From NCBI RefSeq assembly GCF_007748035.1, contig NZ_CP036278.1, positions 1,054,001 through 1,118,000 of the forward strand: DNA of 64,000 nt, given 5' to 3'. The notes under the pieces are model-generated. The model was not told where the DNA came from. It saw only the letters and a program-made list of their open reading frames with translations, and searched no databases. Below, one piece after another: positions 18,182 through 26,567 of the stretch (positions within the stretch are counted from its first letter, which is position 1; every line of letters starts with the position of its first letter). The translations under genes and the position numbers were made by a program. This DNA is from Aeoliella mucimassa. Its GTDB lineage: Bacteria; Planctomycetota; Planctomycetia; Pirellulales; Lacipirellulaceae.

Positions 18182-18197
18182 AAACACAGCTGTGTTT
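18182..18197. repeat. Perfect 16-base palindrome in the convergent gap
   Basis: AAACACAGCTGTGTTT reads the same on both strands without a spacer. It lies between the stop of the secreted-protein gene and the terminator hairpin, so it may be a regulatory site or part of the transcript end. No function can be assigned. Confidence 0.5.
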
Positions 18198-18210
18198 TGC
18201 TTCAGGATAG

Positions 18211-18258
18211 AGGTCATGGCAGGACGACGGATCGACCTGCCATGACCTTTTATTTTTG
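18211..18258 (+). terminator. Rho-independent terminator between convergent genes
   Basis: AGGTCATGGCAGG (18211-18223) pairs perfectly with CCTGCCATGACCT (18236-18248) across a 12-base loop, and TTTATTTTT follows on the plus strand. It would end transcripts of the small secreted protein and also lies just past the stop of the leftward TPR gene. Confidence 0.85.
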
Positions 18259-18278
18259 GCGAAGCGTACGAGAGTCGC

Positions 18279-19667
18279 TTACTTCAGCGATTCGAGCAAC
18301 GCTTCGGCTTCGGCACGATGAACGAAGATGCCTTGGTCGTTCTTCAGGGCATTCTCCAGTACTGCACGGGCGTCCTTCTTGCGTTCCTGCTCGACGAGCA
18401 GCTTCGCAATCAGCAGGGTGGAGTCGGCGTTCGGCTGTCCGAGGCGAATGCCGCGAGTGAACGCCTGATTGGCTTCAGCACCCTTGTTACGCTTGCGAAG
18501 CACCCAGGCCAGGGTGAGGTTCACGTCCGAGTTATTCTCGTTCAGGCGGGCGTTCAGGCGGGCAACCGCTTCGGCGCGAGCCTGTACTTCTTCGTCGTCG
18601 CTCTTGATCAACAGCTGGGCCAGTTGATTGCTGGCGTCACGGTTGCCAGGCGAGAGAGCCAGCGTTTGATTGTAGAACTTCTCGGCTTCGGCAGGCTTGC
18701 CTGTCATTTCGGCCAGCACACCGCTGAGAAGCTGAATCTGGTGCGAAGTCGGCTGGGCGGTGCGAGCAGCAGCCAGTACCTTTTCGGCTTGGGCCAGATC
18801 GCCGCTGCGGATGAGCCATTCGCTGTACGAAACCAGCGTGGTTTCGTCGTTCTTGTCGGCCTGGTAGGCACGTTCGAACGATTGCTTGGCCTTCGATTCG
18901 TAGCTGGCTTTGTTCTCGGAGTTCTCGGGAACGTTCGCCAGGCGTTGGTACATGGCGGCAGCCGAGACGAATGGCGACGGTAGCTTCTCGTTCAGTTCCT
19001 TGGCCTTGGTGAAGGCATCGTAGCCTTCTTTCTCGCGACCTTCCATGAACAGTACCAAGCCGAGACGGTTGTAAGCGCTGGCGGCTTCGGGGTCTTCGGC
19101 AATCCAAGCATTCAGGTCGGCTTCGGCCGCTGCCCAGTCTTGCCAACGTTGCAGTACCGCTGCCCGACCGGCGTAAGCACGGATGGCCAGCTTACGCTTC
19201 CGGCGAGGGTTCTTGTCGTAGGTTTTGATCAACTCAACAGCCTTGTCGTACAACGCGCTGGCTTGCACGGCTTGCGACTGAGTCATCGCCTGGTCGGCCA
19301 ACAATACGTAAGGCTCTGGGTCGTTGGGCGACTCGCTGGCGGTACGCTCGAGGGCTTGCAGGCCAGCCGCGGTTTGGCGGGTGAGAAAGTACATCTTGGC
19401 CATCATCAAGTTGGCCGGCGGCAGACGATCCTCGGCGCTCTTGGCCGACTCGAGGAAGTTCATCGCGCCTAGCACGTCGTTGTTTTCGTATCGCTTAATG
19501 GCTTCGGCAATGTCCGAGTACCGAGCAGCATCGGGGTCGCTTACCGCATCGCCAATCAGCGATTCAGGCGTGACCTGGGCGGAGGCTTGCTGGCCGATCA
19601 GCAGCAACGAGGCGAACAGTGCACCGCAAAGCAATCGCAATTGGGGCTGGCCTAAGGAGAATGCCAT
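18279..19667 (-). CDS. Secreted TPR-repeat protein
   Basis: The 462-residue protein has an N-terminal signal peptide (hydrophobic LRLLCGALFASLLLIG, cleavage near ASAQ) and at least eight TPR-like helix pairs spread along the rest. Examples are AANLMMAKMYFLTRQTAAGLQALERT-like and AYNRLGLVLFMEGREKEGYDAFTKA-like units. TPR arrays in the periplasm usually scaffold protein complexes; the partner is not evident. The sequence ends at helix EALLESLK without a further domain. The gene is convergent with the secreted protein and divergent from the ABC permease. Its unit looks monocistronic. Confidence 0.85.
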   Translation of the reverse strand: MAFSLGQPQLRLLCGALFASLLLIGQQASAQVTPESLIGDAVSDPDAARYSDIAEAIKRYENNDVLGAMNFLESAKSAEDRLPPANLMMAKMYFLTRQTAAGLQALERTASESPNDPEPYVLLADQAMTQSQAVQASALYDKAVELIKTYDKNPRRKRKLAIRAYAGRAAVLQRWQDWAAAEADLNAWIAEDPEAASAYNRLGLVLFMEGREKEGYDAFTKAKELNEKLPSPFVSAAAMYQRLANVPENSENKASYESKAKQSFERAYQADKNDETTLVSYSEWLIRSGDLAQAEKVLAAARTAQPTSHQIQLLSGVLAEMTGKPAEAEKFYNQTLALSPGNRDASNQLAQLLIKSDDEEVQARAEAVARLNARLNENNSDVNLTLAWVLRKRNKGAEANQAFTRGIRLGQPNADSTLLIAKLLVEQERKKDARAVLENALKNDQGIFVHRAEAEALLESLK

Positions 19668-20067
19668 GGAATACGTCCTTTGGTGTGGAATGAAGCTGGA
19701 GGATTTTCAAGCTGGGCCCACCGACCTGGTCCGTGATTTGGACCGTAAAACGAGGAGCGGACCGTCGGTTTGACCACAATTCTAAGCCACCGACGACATT
19801 TCCGCACGTGCCTGACCCTGGTCGTAGCCCGAATCGAGGGATCGGCGCTAGGTTCTACGGGTTGGGAGGGTTATCGGTTCGCTTTGCCGCTCGACCGAGC
19901 CCGATTTGGTGCCTATATTTGAAGATTCCCTGCTGCGACGGTTTCCGAACATCTGTTACAGTCGGGGCAGGTCAGGCATCGATGGCTTTGGTTCTGCCCG
20001 ATGCGAAACCTCCTTGCCGGAATCCACGCCGGCAGGTAACCGCCAGATTCATCAAGCGAGGCACCCG
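19668..20067. other. Divergent intergenic region between TPR and ABC permease genes
   Basis: This 400-base gap should hold two divergent promoters. I note a small inverted repeat, GGTCC (19728-19732) with GGACC (19740-19744), close to the TPR gene, but nothing diagnostic. Confidence 0.4.
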
Positions 20068-21891
20068 TTGTTTATTGGGCCGGTTTTCACCCGCGAGGCG
20101 AGTACCGCACCCCGTGCTGCGCGGTTCTACGCGATCCCGGCGGTCGCGGTCGGCACGCTGCTTTGCTTATTGTGGACCTACTGGCAAATTATCACCGGCA
20201 ATCAGTCGCTGCATACCGCAGGTAGCTCCGCCCGGTTTGGCTCCGACGTGTTTCAGCTGTTAGCACCGCTCGAGATGGCGGTCGCGACGCTCACCGCCGC
20301 GCTGCTCACCGCTGCTGCAGTGGCCCAGGAGAAAGACCGCAAGACCTTAGTGCTGTTGCTGCTCACAAGGCTAACCAACAGCGAGCTAGTGCTCGGGCGA
20401 CTGTTGGCCAGTTTGCTCTCGGTACTGATGGTGGTGGCCGCGTCGGCTCCGTTCTTTTTCATCATTGTACTGCTCGGCGGTATTTCGTACGGACAGGTCT
20501 ACCGCGTGCTCGCAGTGACGGTCATGAGCGCGCTGGCCGCCGGAAGTCTGGGGTCGACCATCGCACTTTGGCGAGAGAAGACCTTCCAGGCCCTCGCGAT
20601 GACCATGCTGGCCCTGGTGCTCTGGCTGCTTGCCTGGGAAGCCGTGGGTAGCGGGGCGTTAGGTGCCACGTGGTTCGGCGTCGATTGCGAACGCCTGGCC
20701 ACGGCCATGAGCCCCTGGCGGGCGGTGCTCGCAGCCGCCGAGAGCGACATCTACGCTTCGGCCCCTGGAAATCCCACGATCGCTGGCCTGTCGCCGGTGA
20801 ACGCGTTTCTGGTCTGGTCGGCAAGCTGCATCGTATTGCTCAACGCGCTGGCGATTGCCTTGGTTCGCGTGTGGAATCCCTCCCGCGAAGCCCGACGAGA
20901 ACAACGAGAAGACGAATCGCGGGCCATCTGGAGCCAGCCGCAGACCGACGAGGCCGCGAGCGAGGCCGCCCGGGCAGCCGCTCACCGTGCTCCCGGAAAG
21001 CTCCGCGAAGTGTGGGACAACCCCATTCTTTGGCGCGAGGTGCGAACCTGGGCCTACGGGCGAAAGATTCTGCTCATCCGCGGCGTGTACCTCATCGTCT
21101 GCGCCCTGTCGGCTTTGGCTCTCTACGCGTTGCTCAACGATCAAGAGTCGCTCGCTCAGTTGGGGGCCAGCATTCCGCAATCGGCCAAGTCGCTGACGCC
21201 GCTCATGGCGCTCTCGATCGTGTTAGTAAACGCCTTGGCGGTGACCTCCATCACCAGCGAACGCGACACCCGCGCACTCGACCTGTTACTGGTGACCGAT
21301 CTATCGGCCAAAGAGATCATCTTCGGCAAACTTGGCGGGGTGATTTACAATTCCAAGGAGTTGCTGGTGCTCCCGCTGTTGCTCAGCGGGTACGTCTGGT
21401 GGCGCGGCATGGCGAGCACCGAGAGCCTATGCTTTCTGGTAGTCGGCTACCTGGTGATGCAGCTGTTCTCGGCAGTGCTTGGCATCCACTGCGGCATGAC
21501 CTATCGCAACTCCCGTCAGGCGGCCGGCGTGAGTCTCGGCACCATTCTCTACCTGTTCATTGGTGTGCTGGTTTGCATGCGAATGATGGTAGCCGTCGAG
21601 GGACAGTTTACTGCCCAACTCTCTACCTTCGCCGGATTCATCGCCGGTGGTGGACTCGGGCTCTACGTCGCCCTCGGTTGGCGGCTCGATTCGTCGGCTA
21701 TCAAGCTTGCCTGTGGAGTGGCCCCGGCAGCAACGTTCTTCATCATCACCAGCTTTCTCAAGCAGCAATACGGCGCGGTGTTCCTGGTAACCGTGCTGGC
21801 CTATGGATTCATGACCGCAGCGATGCTCGTTCCAGCGGTAGCCGAGTTCGATGTCGCCACCGGGCGGACCGGCGAACGTACTGGCGAGTAA
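20068..21891 (+). CDS. ABC-2 type transporter permease, two-module
   Basis: The 607-residue protein probably starts at TTG 20068, giving (M)FIGPVFTREAST; GAGG at 20058-20061 fits as ribosome site, and this N-terminus is typical of planctomycete permeases. Two halves each contain about six membrane segments. Each has the cytoplasmic EKDRKTLVLLLLTRL or ERDTRALDLLLVTDL stretch found in ABC-2 permeases such as YhaP/NatB relatives. A charged cytoplasmic loop (residues about 325-375) joins them. No ATPase gene is adjacent, so the partner is encoded elsewhere. Substrate unknown; members export polymers, Na+ or peptides. Confidence 0.82.
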   Translation: MFIGPVFTREASTAPRAARFYAIPAVAVGTLLCLLWTYWQIITGNQSLHTAGSSARFGSDVFQLLAPLEMAVATLTAALLTAAAVAQEKDRKTLVLLLLTRLTNSELVLGRLLASLLSVLMVVAASAPFFFIIVLLGGISYGQVYRVLAVTVMSALAAGSLGSTIALWREKTFQALAMTMLALVLWLLAWEAVGSGALGATWFGVDCERLATAMSPWRAVLAAAESDIYASAPGNPTIAGLSPVNAFLVWSASCIVLLNALAIALVRVWNPSREARREQREDESRAIWSQPQTDEAASEAARAAAHRAPGKLREVWDNPILWREVRTWAYGRKILLIRGVYLIVCALSALALYALLNDQESLAQLGASIPQSAKSLTPLMALSIVLVNALAVTSITSERDTRALDLLLVTDLSAKEIIFGKLGGVIYNSKELLVLPLLLSGYVWWRGMASTESLCFLVVGYLVMQLFSAVLGIHCGMTYRNSRQAAGVSLGTILYLFIGVLVCMRMMVAVEGQFTAQLSTFAGFIAGGGLGLYVALGWRLDSSAIKLACGVAPAATFFIITSFLKQQYGAVFLVTVLAYGFMTAAMLVPAVAEFDVATGRTGERTGE

Positions 21892-21974
21892 TGCCTCGGC
21901 GAAACATCGTAGTCCATCGGTTGCGAAGGCGTTCGAACTACTAAACGATACGGTCCGTTCCCAAGGAACAGTCG

Positions 21975-22442
21975 ATGGCTCACGTGTTTGTGTATGGAAC
22001 CTTGCTGGAGCCAACAATGATGCAGGCGGTCGTTGGACGCCTGGTCGCATCGCAACCGGCCACGCTGCTGAAGTATGTACGTTCGCAACTCACCGGGTGC
22101 TACTACCCTGGAATGGTGCCAAGCGATTACCATCAAGTAACTGGGGCCGTGTACTGCGATTTAACCGACGCCGAATTGGCCCGGCTCGACTACTTCGAAG
22201 GACCGGAGTACCTGCGAGCCACCGTGCAGCCAGTGCTGGGGGAATCGAACCAGGTCGTTTCAGCCGAAGCCTACTTGCTTCAGCCCAGCGAGCAATCGCG
22301 GATGCTGCACCTCGATTGGGACGTGCAGCACTTCCGCCAAAGCAATCTGCAGGAGTTCCTAGAAGTCGCTCGGGCAACGATGCGACGCTACGAGTCGGGC
22401 GACGCCGCATCGGTGCCACCACATGGCGATTCGACTCCGTAA
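21975..22442 (+). CDS. Gamma-glutamylcyclotransferase-like (AIG2/GGCT fold) protein
   Basis: The 155-residue protein begins HVFVYGTLLEPTMM, which matches the substrate loop YGTLL of the GGCT/AIG2 family. It has the strand-turn GAVYCDLTDAELARLDYFEG with the conserved Asp/Glu pair. Characterised relatives release 5-oxoproline from gamma-glutamyl peptides or amines. The C-terminal 45 residues form a helix-rich tail (HFRQSNLQEFLEVARATMRRY) common in bacterial GGCT-like proteins. Substrate is not predictable. The start ATG is the only one that keeps the first strand. The gene follows the ABC permease by 83 bases on the same strand. Confidence 0.85.
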   Translation: MAHVFVYGTLLEPTMMQAVVGRLVASQPATLLKYVRSQLTGCYYPGMVPSDYHQVTGAVYCDLTDAELARLDYFEGPEYLRATVQPVLGESNQVVSAEAYLLQPSEQSRMLHLDWDVQHFRQSNLQEFLEVARATMRRYESGDAASVPPHGDSTP

Positions 22443-22591
22443 GCCATCGCCGAATCCCCACCTGCGACCTCGCAATATGCGCGTAGGAATCCCCCACGGT
22501 TCGCCTGGACAGGCGAGTTCGACCGTGGTCTTCGTCCGGTGGGACGGTTAGAATACTACGCCGAATCATTCACAAGCTCAGGTAGTGAAAA

Positions 22592-23020
22592 GTGCATAGC
22601 GTTTACGAAAAAGATGGTCTGCGGTTCGCCTATCCAGAGAACTGGACCGTGGAGGACGACGACACCAGTACCGCCACTGCATCGGCCACGGTAACGAGTC
22701 CCGACACGGCGTTCTGGACCGTCATGTTCTATCGTGGCAATCATGATGCCGAGCAGCTTACCGAAGCGGTGCTTGAGGCTTTCCGACAAGAGTATCCTCA
22801 ACTCGAAGTCGACCCAGCCGAGAACATGCACCAAGGGGGATCGATCTTCGGGTACGATCTCAGCTTCTCGTTCGTCGATTTGCTCAGCACCGCTACGATC
22901 CGTGCATTCAATCAACCCGAAGGCACTTATCTTGTGCTGTGTCAGGCCGAAGACCATGAGATTCCCGCGGTCGAACCGGTTTTCGAAGCGATGACTGCTA
23001 GCCTGATGACCGAGTTTTGA
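22592..23020 (+). CDS. Hypothetical cytoplasmic protein, PsbP/DUF1795-like fold possible
   Basis: The 142-residue protein starts at GTG and has no signal peptide. The pattern GLRFAYPENWTVEDDD near the N-terminus, TAFWTVMFYR in the middle and DLSTATIRAFNQPEGTYLVLCQAEDHE towards the end recall the strand-rich PsbP-like / DUF1795 fold, which also starts with a FxYPxxW motif. Function is unknown. The start lacks a clear ribosome site. A 6-base hairpin (23076-23094) lies about 60 bases downstream. Its position between a GGCT-like gene and a small-RNA candidate gives no functional hint. Confidence 0.6.
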   Translation: MHSVYEKDGLRFAYPENWTVEDDDTSTATASATVTSPDTAFWTVMFYRGNHDAEQLTEAVLEAFRQEYPQLEVDPAENMHQGGSIFGYDLSFSFVDLLSTATIRAFNQPEGTYLVLCQAEDHEIPAVEPVFEAMTASLMTEF

Positions 23021-23046
23021 ATGCTTGGCAGGTTCTCTTGTAGTTC

Positions 23047-23060
23047 TTACAAGCGTGTAA
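23047..23060. promoter_or_regulatory. Inverted repeat, candidate activator-binding site
   Basis: TTACA, AGCG, TGTAA form a perfect dyad centred about 100 bases upstream of the predicted start of the sigma-54 transcript. Enhancer-binding proteins of the NtrC type usually bind dyads in just this range. Only symmetry and spacing support the call. Confidence 0.4.
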
Positions 23061-23130
23061 CTCTTGCCAACGATTGAGAAAACGCCTGTTTCTCGCGGGT
23101 TTATAGAGAAAGAAGAGCCGTCGTGGCAAT

Positions 23131-23145
23131 TGGCACGCAACATGC
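23131..23145 (+). promoter_or_regulatory. Sigma-54 (-24/-12) promoter
   Basis: The sequence TTGGCACG followed by four bases and ATGCT matches the consensus YTGGCACG-N4-TTGCW at all but one conserved base. The invariant GG (23132-23133) and GC (23144-23145) are separated by exactly ten bases, as required. Predicted transcription start is near 23157. No protein gene begins within 300 bases; a terminator lies about 190 bases downstream. Confidence 0.75.
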
Positions 23146-23156
23146 TTTAGGTAGAG

Positions 23157-23352
23157 ACGGGACTCGAATCGGTCTCCGATTCACTTTTCAACATCAACGG
23201 GAAACAATCTTTCGTTCGCGCTAAACTAGCCGCTCTTCCTCGCAGATTTTTGCCACCAAAGTGCGGTGGCCATCGCCCGCCACGGGAAACTGCTACCAGC
23301 GGCACAGAGAGAACCCGGTTGGCACACTCGCAGGGCCAACCGGGTTCTTTGC
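23157..23352 (+). ncRNA. Candidate sigma-54-dependent small RNA
   Basis: A strong sigma-54 promoter and a strong terminator bracket about 195 bases in which no credible reading frame occurs. The predicted transcript contains three perfect hairpins: GAATCGG with CCGATTC (23166-23182, loop TCT), GCCACC with GGTGGC (23252-23270) and the 13-base terminator stem. The stretch between the first two is A/T-richer and unpaired, where a target-pairing or Hfq-type site could lie. I do not recognise a known RNA family. Alternatively it is the leader of the patatin gene at 23503 with regulated read-through. Confidence 0.5.
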
Positions 23353-23355
23353 TTT
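23311..23355 (+). terminator. Rho-independent terminator
   Basis: GAACCCGGTTGGC (23311-23323) pairs perfectly with GCCAACCGGGTTC (23335-23347) around an 11-base loop, followed by TTTGCTTT. The stem is very GC-rich. It ends the candidate small RNA and separates it from the downstream gene. Confidence 0.85.
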
Positions 23356-23502
23356 GGTACTTCTCGGTTTGGATGACTCCGTGCTAGCGACTACCTGATG
23401 ACCCCGCGAAGCCGGGCAAATTACCATTGGCCCGAATAGGCGAAATCGCTAAGCTCCGCCCGCCGGCTATCCATTCAAGTTTTCAGGCTGTGGGGAACCC
23501 CC

Positions 23503-25362
23503 GTGACTACTGTTCCCGTTCATATTCGTCAAAGCAACCTGTTTGGCTCCCTTTCCGACGACGAAGTCAAGGAGATCCTGGCTTCGTGCCGTAGCGTCAC
23601 GCTGCGCAGCGGCCAGCATGCCTGTCGCCAGGGCGAGGTGGGCGAAAGCATGTTTGTGATCGCCAGCGGACGGGTCAGCATCAACCTCGAAGAGCCCGGT
23701 GGCGGACTGCGAGTGCTGAATCATCTGAAGCCGGGAGACCATTTCGGCGAGATGTCGCTACTAGTCGGCGGCTCGCGTTCGGCCAACGTTACTGCGGTGA
23801 TGGATACCGAACTGCTCGAACTCACCCGTCCGGTGTTCGAACGTAGTTTGGCCCGCGTGCCAGGGTTTGCGGCCAACCTCTGTCGTTCGCTCGGCGAATG
23901 GCTCCGCGGGCAGATCAGCGGCGGCGGTCGCCACGAGCGGATGCATGTAGCCGTTGTGCGTGGCACCAAGCAGATGCCCAACATCGGCTCGCAGATGGCT
24001 GGTCTCGTTGCTGAGCAAGGGGGACGAATCGCGGTGCTGAGCGATCAGCAACCAATGCACGAAGTGACGAACTGGCAGACCATCGTCCCTGGCGAACAGG
24101 CTGAGCAACAGTTGCTCGCCTTCCTGTCGTCGGCAGTTACCACGAATCAACGCACCTTGGTCGATATCGATCAATCGCTGGCCACCCCCCGGGTGCTGGC
24201 ACAACACGAATTGGTGCTGTGGGTCGTTGATGGCCCGCAGTCGCTTGGTTACTTGAGTGCTGTGCTAAGCTCAGCGCCCGAGGGACTCGCACAGAAGATT
24301 CAGCTCGTCGAACTGGTGGAACAGCAAGAAGAGCTGCCGCCGGCTTTGGAGCTACCCGAACAACTTCAACAACCGTCGCTTGCGGGGCCAATCCTCCGAG
24401 TCGAGTACATACAGAGTGAATCATCACGTGCCTGTCTGGTGCCGCGCGACCTGTCGCGTCTTATCCGCACCATGCGAGGTATCCAGCTCGGGCTGGCGCT
24501 CGGTGGTGGAGGGGCCCGCGGCATCGCTCACATTGGTGTGCTCGAAGTATTGGAGCGCGAAGGCATCTTCTTCGACCGCATTGCTGGAACCAGCGCTGGA
24601 GCCATCGTCGCGGCCGCCTACGCAGCTGGTATTCAGTTGCCAAAAGTGCGGGAAGTGTTTGAAAAGGAAATGACACCCCCGCGGGCGATCCGCTGGCTTC
24701 CCAAGGCTCCCCAGTGGTACATGCTGAGCGTGTTTTGGCTCGGACTCGCCGAACGGAAGTTTCGCCGCTATCTGCGGAAATACTCGTTTGATCAATTATT
24801 GCTTCCCGCCCAAACGGTGACCGTCGATTTGATCACTGCCGAGCATCGTTTGCGCGAGTCGGGCGACGTGGTAAGCGCTGTGCTGCAAAGCATCAATCAC
24901 CCCGTGTTCGGTGCACCGATTCTCTGCAACGGCGAAGCCCTCGTCGACGGCGGGGTGCTGATGAATCTGCCGGTTACCGCGCTGCGGCAGAAGCATGTCG
25001 ACTTCAGTGTAGCCGTGGATGTCAGTAAGCAACTCGCCCACGAGTTTGCCGGCAATACGCCGGAGACTCCCACGAAGAAGATGCGCCGGCCAGGCTACTT
25101 CAGTACCTTGCTACGGGTGACTGACGTCGAACTCACCAATCTGGCCCAGCTGCATGGCGCCCAGTGCGACTTCTTGCTCGCCCCCGATACGGCCGAGTTC
25201 CCCTTCGACGACTTCACCCAGGCTGCTGGGCTGGTCGAGGCAGGGCGGCAGTCGGCCGAGGCGGAATTGCCCCGCTTGCGCGACGCTTTGAACCGAGCGT
25301 TGGCCTGGGACCGGAGCGATTCGGCCGCGACTTACAGCGATCCCCCCAGGCGGGTGGCGTAG
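23503..25362 (+). CDS. Patatin-like phospholipase with N-terminal cyclic-nucleotide-binding domain (NTE family)
   Basis: The 619-residue protein starts at GTG with GGGGA seven bases upstream. Residues about 8-130 form a Crp-like cNMP-binding domain (GEVGESMFVIASGRV, GDHFGEMSLLVGG, but no DNA-binding domain). A linker region resembling the MinD-like segment of NTE proteins follows (about 145-300). The C-terminal patatin domain has the oxyanion loop GGGGARG, nucleophile Ser364 in GTSAG and catalytic Asp482 in DGG. The architecture matches bacterial relatives of neuropathy target esterase, which hydrolyse lysophospholipids. Effector binding may control lipid turnover. No membrane segment is evident. 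Confidence 0.93.
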   Translation: MTTVPVHIRQSNLFGSLSDDEVKEILASCRSVTLRSGQHACRQGEVGESMFVIASGRVSINLEEPGGGLRVLNHLKPGDHFGEMSLLVGGSRSANVTAVMDTELLELTRPVFERSLARVPGFAANLCRSLGEWLRGQISGGGRHERMHVAVVRGTKQMPNIGSQMAGLVAEQGGRIAVLSDQQPMHEVTNWQTIVPGEQAEQQLLAFLSSAVTTNQRTLVDIDQSLATPRVLAQHELVLWVVDGPQSLGYLSAVLSSAPEGLAQKIQLVELVEQQEELPPALELPEQLQQPSLAGPILRVEYIQSESSRACLVPRDLSRLIRTMRGIQLGLALGGGGARGIAHIGVLEVLEREGIFFDRIAGTSAGAIVAAAYAAGIQLPKVREVFEKEMTPPRAIRWLPKAPQWYMLSVFWLGLAERKFRRYLRKYSFDQLLLPAQTVTVDLITAEHRLRESGDVVSAVLQSINHPVFGAPILCNGEALVDGGVLMNLPVTALRQKHVDFSVAVDVSKQLAHEFAGNTPETPTKKMRRPGYFSTLLRVTDVELTNLAQLHGAQCDFLLAPDTAEFPFDDFTQAAGLVEAGRQSAEAELPRLRDALNRALAWDRSDSAATYSDPPRRVA

Positions 25363-25420
25363 CTCTTGGTGGGCCTATTCTTCGAGATCCAGGCGAATTC
25401 TGGGCCTGGTTTCCCGCCAT

Positions 25421-25464
25421 CCTCACACTATCTTCATATTGTCTTCACAATTGCTCTCTAATAT
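25421..25464 (+). promoter_or_regulatory. Pho box (three 11-base direct repeats) and -10 element
   Basis: CCTCACA (25421), CTTCATA (25432) and CTTCACA (25443) recur at exact 11-base steps, one helical turn, as in PhoB/PhoP binding sites. TAATAT at 25459-25464 lies nine bases after the last unit, the normal place for a -10 hexamer when PhoB replaces the -35 contact. It should drive the pst operon under phosphate limitation, probably through the regulator encoded at its own 3' end. Confidence 0.85.
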
Positions 25465-25559
25465 CGAGAGTTGAGATAGGCGTACAAGGCGACGATAGAG
25501 GACCTTTGCCACCTCTTTCGCGCCTTTTGTTTTTTTGAGTGTTCGCTTCGCGCTTCCCT

Positions 25560-26567
25560 ATGCAGACTTCCGCCGGCCGTTGGGCCGCCATCCTGACATG
25601 CACCCTGACGATCGTCGCCGGCTGCGGCGGCCGCGGTGGGGCCGACGTACAGCTGGATGGTTCGAGCACCGTGTTTCCGGTCTCCGCCCGCGTTGCTGAG
25701 AATCTGCGTTACGAGGGAATCTACATCCGAGTCACCGTCGCCCGTAGCGGCACCGGCGGCGGCATGGATCGGTTCAGCAAAGGCGATATCGACATCTGCG
25801 ACGCTTCGCGAGCCATGAAGTCGGGCGAAGCGAAAGCATGCCAGGAAGCGGGCGTGGAGTTCGAGCACTTCATCGTGGCTTACGATGGTATCGCTGTGTG
25901 CGTGAATCCCAAGAACACTTGGTGCAACGGACTGACGGTCAAGCAATTAAACCGGTTGTTTTGCTACGAGAGCGAGATCCAAACTTGGAGCGACTTGAAT
26001 CCTGAATGGCCTGAGAAAGAGATCAATCTGTTTGGTCCAGGAGTCGACTCGGGCACCTATGACACATTCAACGAGCATGTGCTTGGCAAAGGGGCCAAGG
26101 TGCGAATCGGCTATACCAAAAGCGAAGAAGACAACGTGCTGGTCAACGGGGTATCGCAGGACGAATATGCTTTAGGCTACTTTGGGTTTGGTTACTTCGT
26201 TGAAAACTCAACCAATCTGAAAGTGCTTGGTATCAAGCAAGGGGAGAGTGGCGAGTACGTGGTGCCCACGATCGAATCGATTCGTGACAAAAGCTACTCA
26301 CCATTGTCGCGTCCGCTTTACATCTATGTGAATCTTAAGTCGTTCAAGAATCCGAGAGTGGCCGAATTTGTCGAGTTCTATCTCAATCATGCGGACGAAG
26401 CTGCTGTTGAGGAACGCTATGTTCCGATTACCGAAGTCGATGCTAAAGAGAATCAACGGAAGCTCATGGCTTTGAAGGCGAGCTTCGACTCGGTGGATGC
26501 CGCTAACCAGTCAGCCGATGCGACTGGCTTGATGATGGCAGGGGGGGATCAGTCGTGGACACCCTGA
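25560..26567 (+). CDS. pstS: Phosphate ABC transporter substrate-binding lipoprotein
   Basis: The 335-residue protein has a lipoprotein signal (lipobox TIVAGC, Cys22). The PBP-like domain starts with DGSSTVFPVSARVAE, the phosphate-binding loop of PstS, followed by SGTGGGMDRFSKGDIDICDASR and the distal GVDSGTYDTFNEHVL loop. It captures phosphate outside the inner membrane and delivers it to PstC/PstA. An in-frame GTG seven codons upstream (25539) is possible; I chose the ATG because it gives a normal-length signal peptide. It is the first gene after the Pho box and overlaps pstC by 13 bases. Confidence 0.95.
   Translation: MQTSAGRWAAILTCTLTIVAGCGGRGGADVQLDGSSTVFPVSARVAENLRYEGIYIRVTVARSGTGGGMDRFSKGDIDICDASRAMKSGEAKACQEAGVEFEHFIVAYDGIAVCVNPKNTWCNGLTVKQLNRLFCYESEIQTWSDLNPEWPEKEINLFGPGVDSGTYDTFNEHVLGKGAKVRIGYTKSEEDNVLVNGVSQDEYALGYFGFGYFVENSTNLKVLGIKQGESGEYVVPTIESIRDKSYSPLSRPLYIYVNLKSFKNPRVAEFVEFYLNHADEAAVEERYVPITEVDAKENQRKLMALKASFDSVDAANQSADATGLMMAGGDQSWTP

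Noticed and set aside
23151-23185. Sequence resembling a tRNA T-arm (ACTCGAATC) in the small-RNA region
   Set aside because: No matching acceptor, anticodon or D arms can be folded around it on either strand; it is the first hairpin of the RNA candidate.
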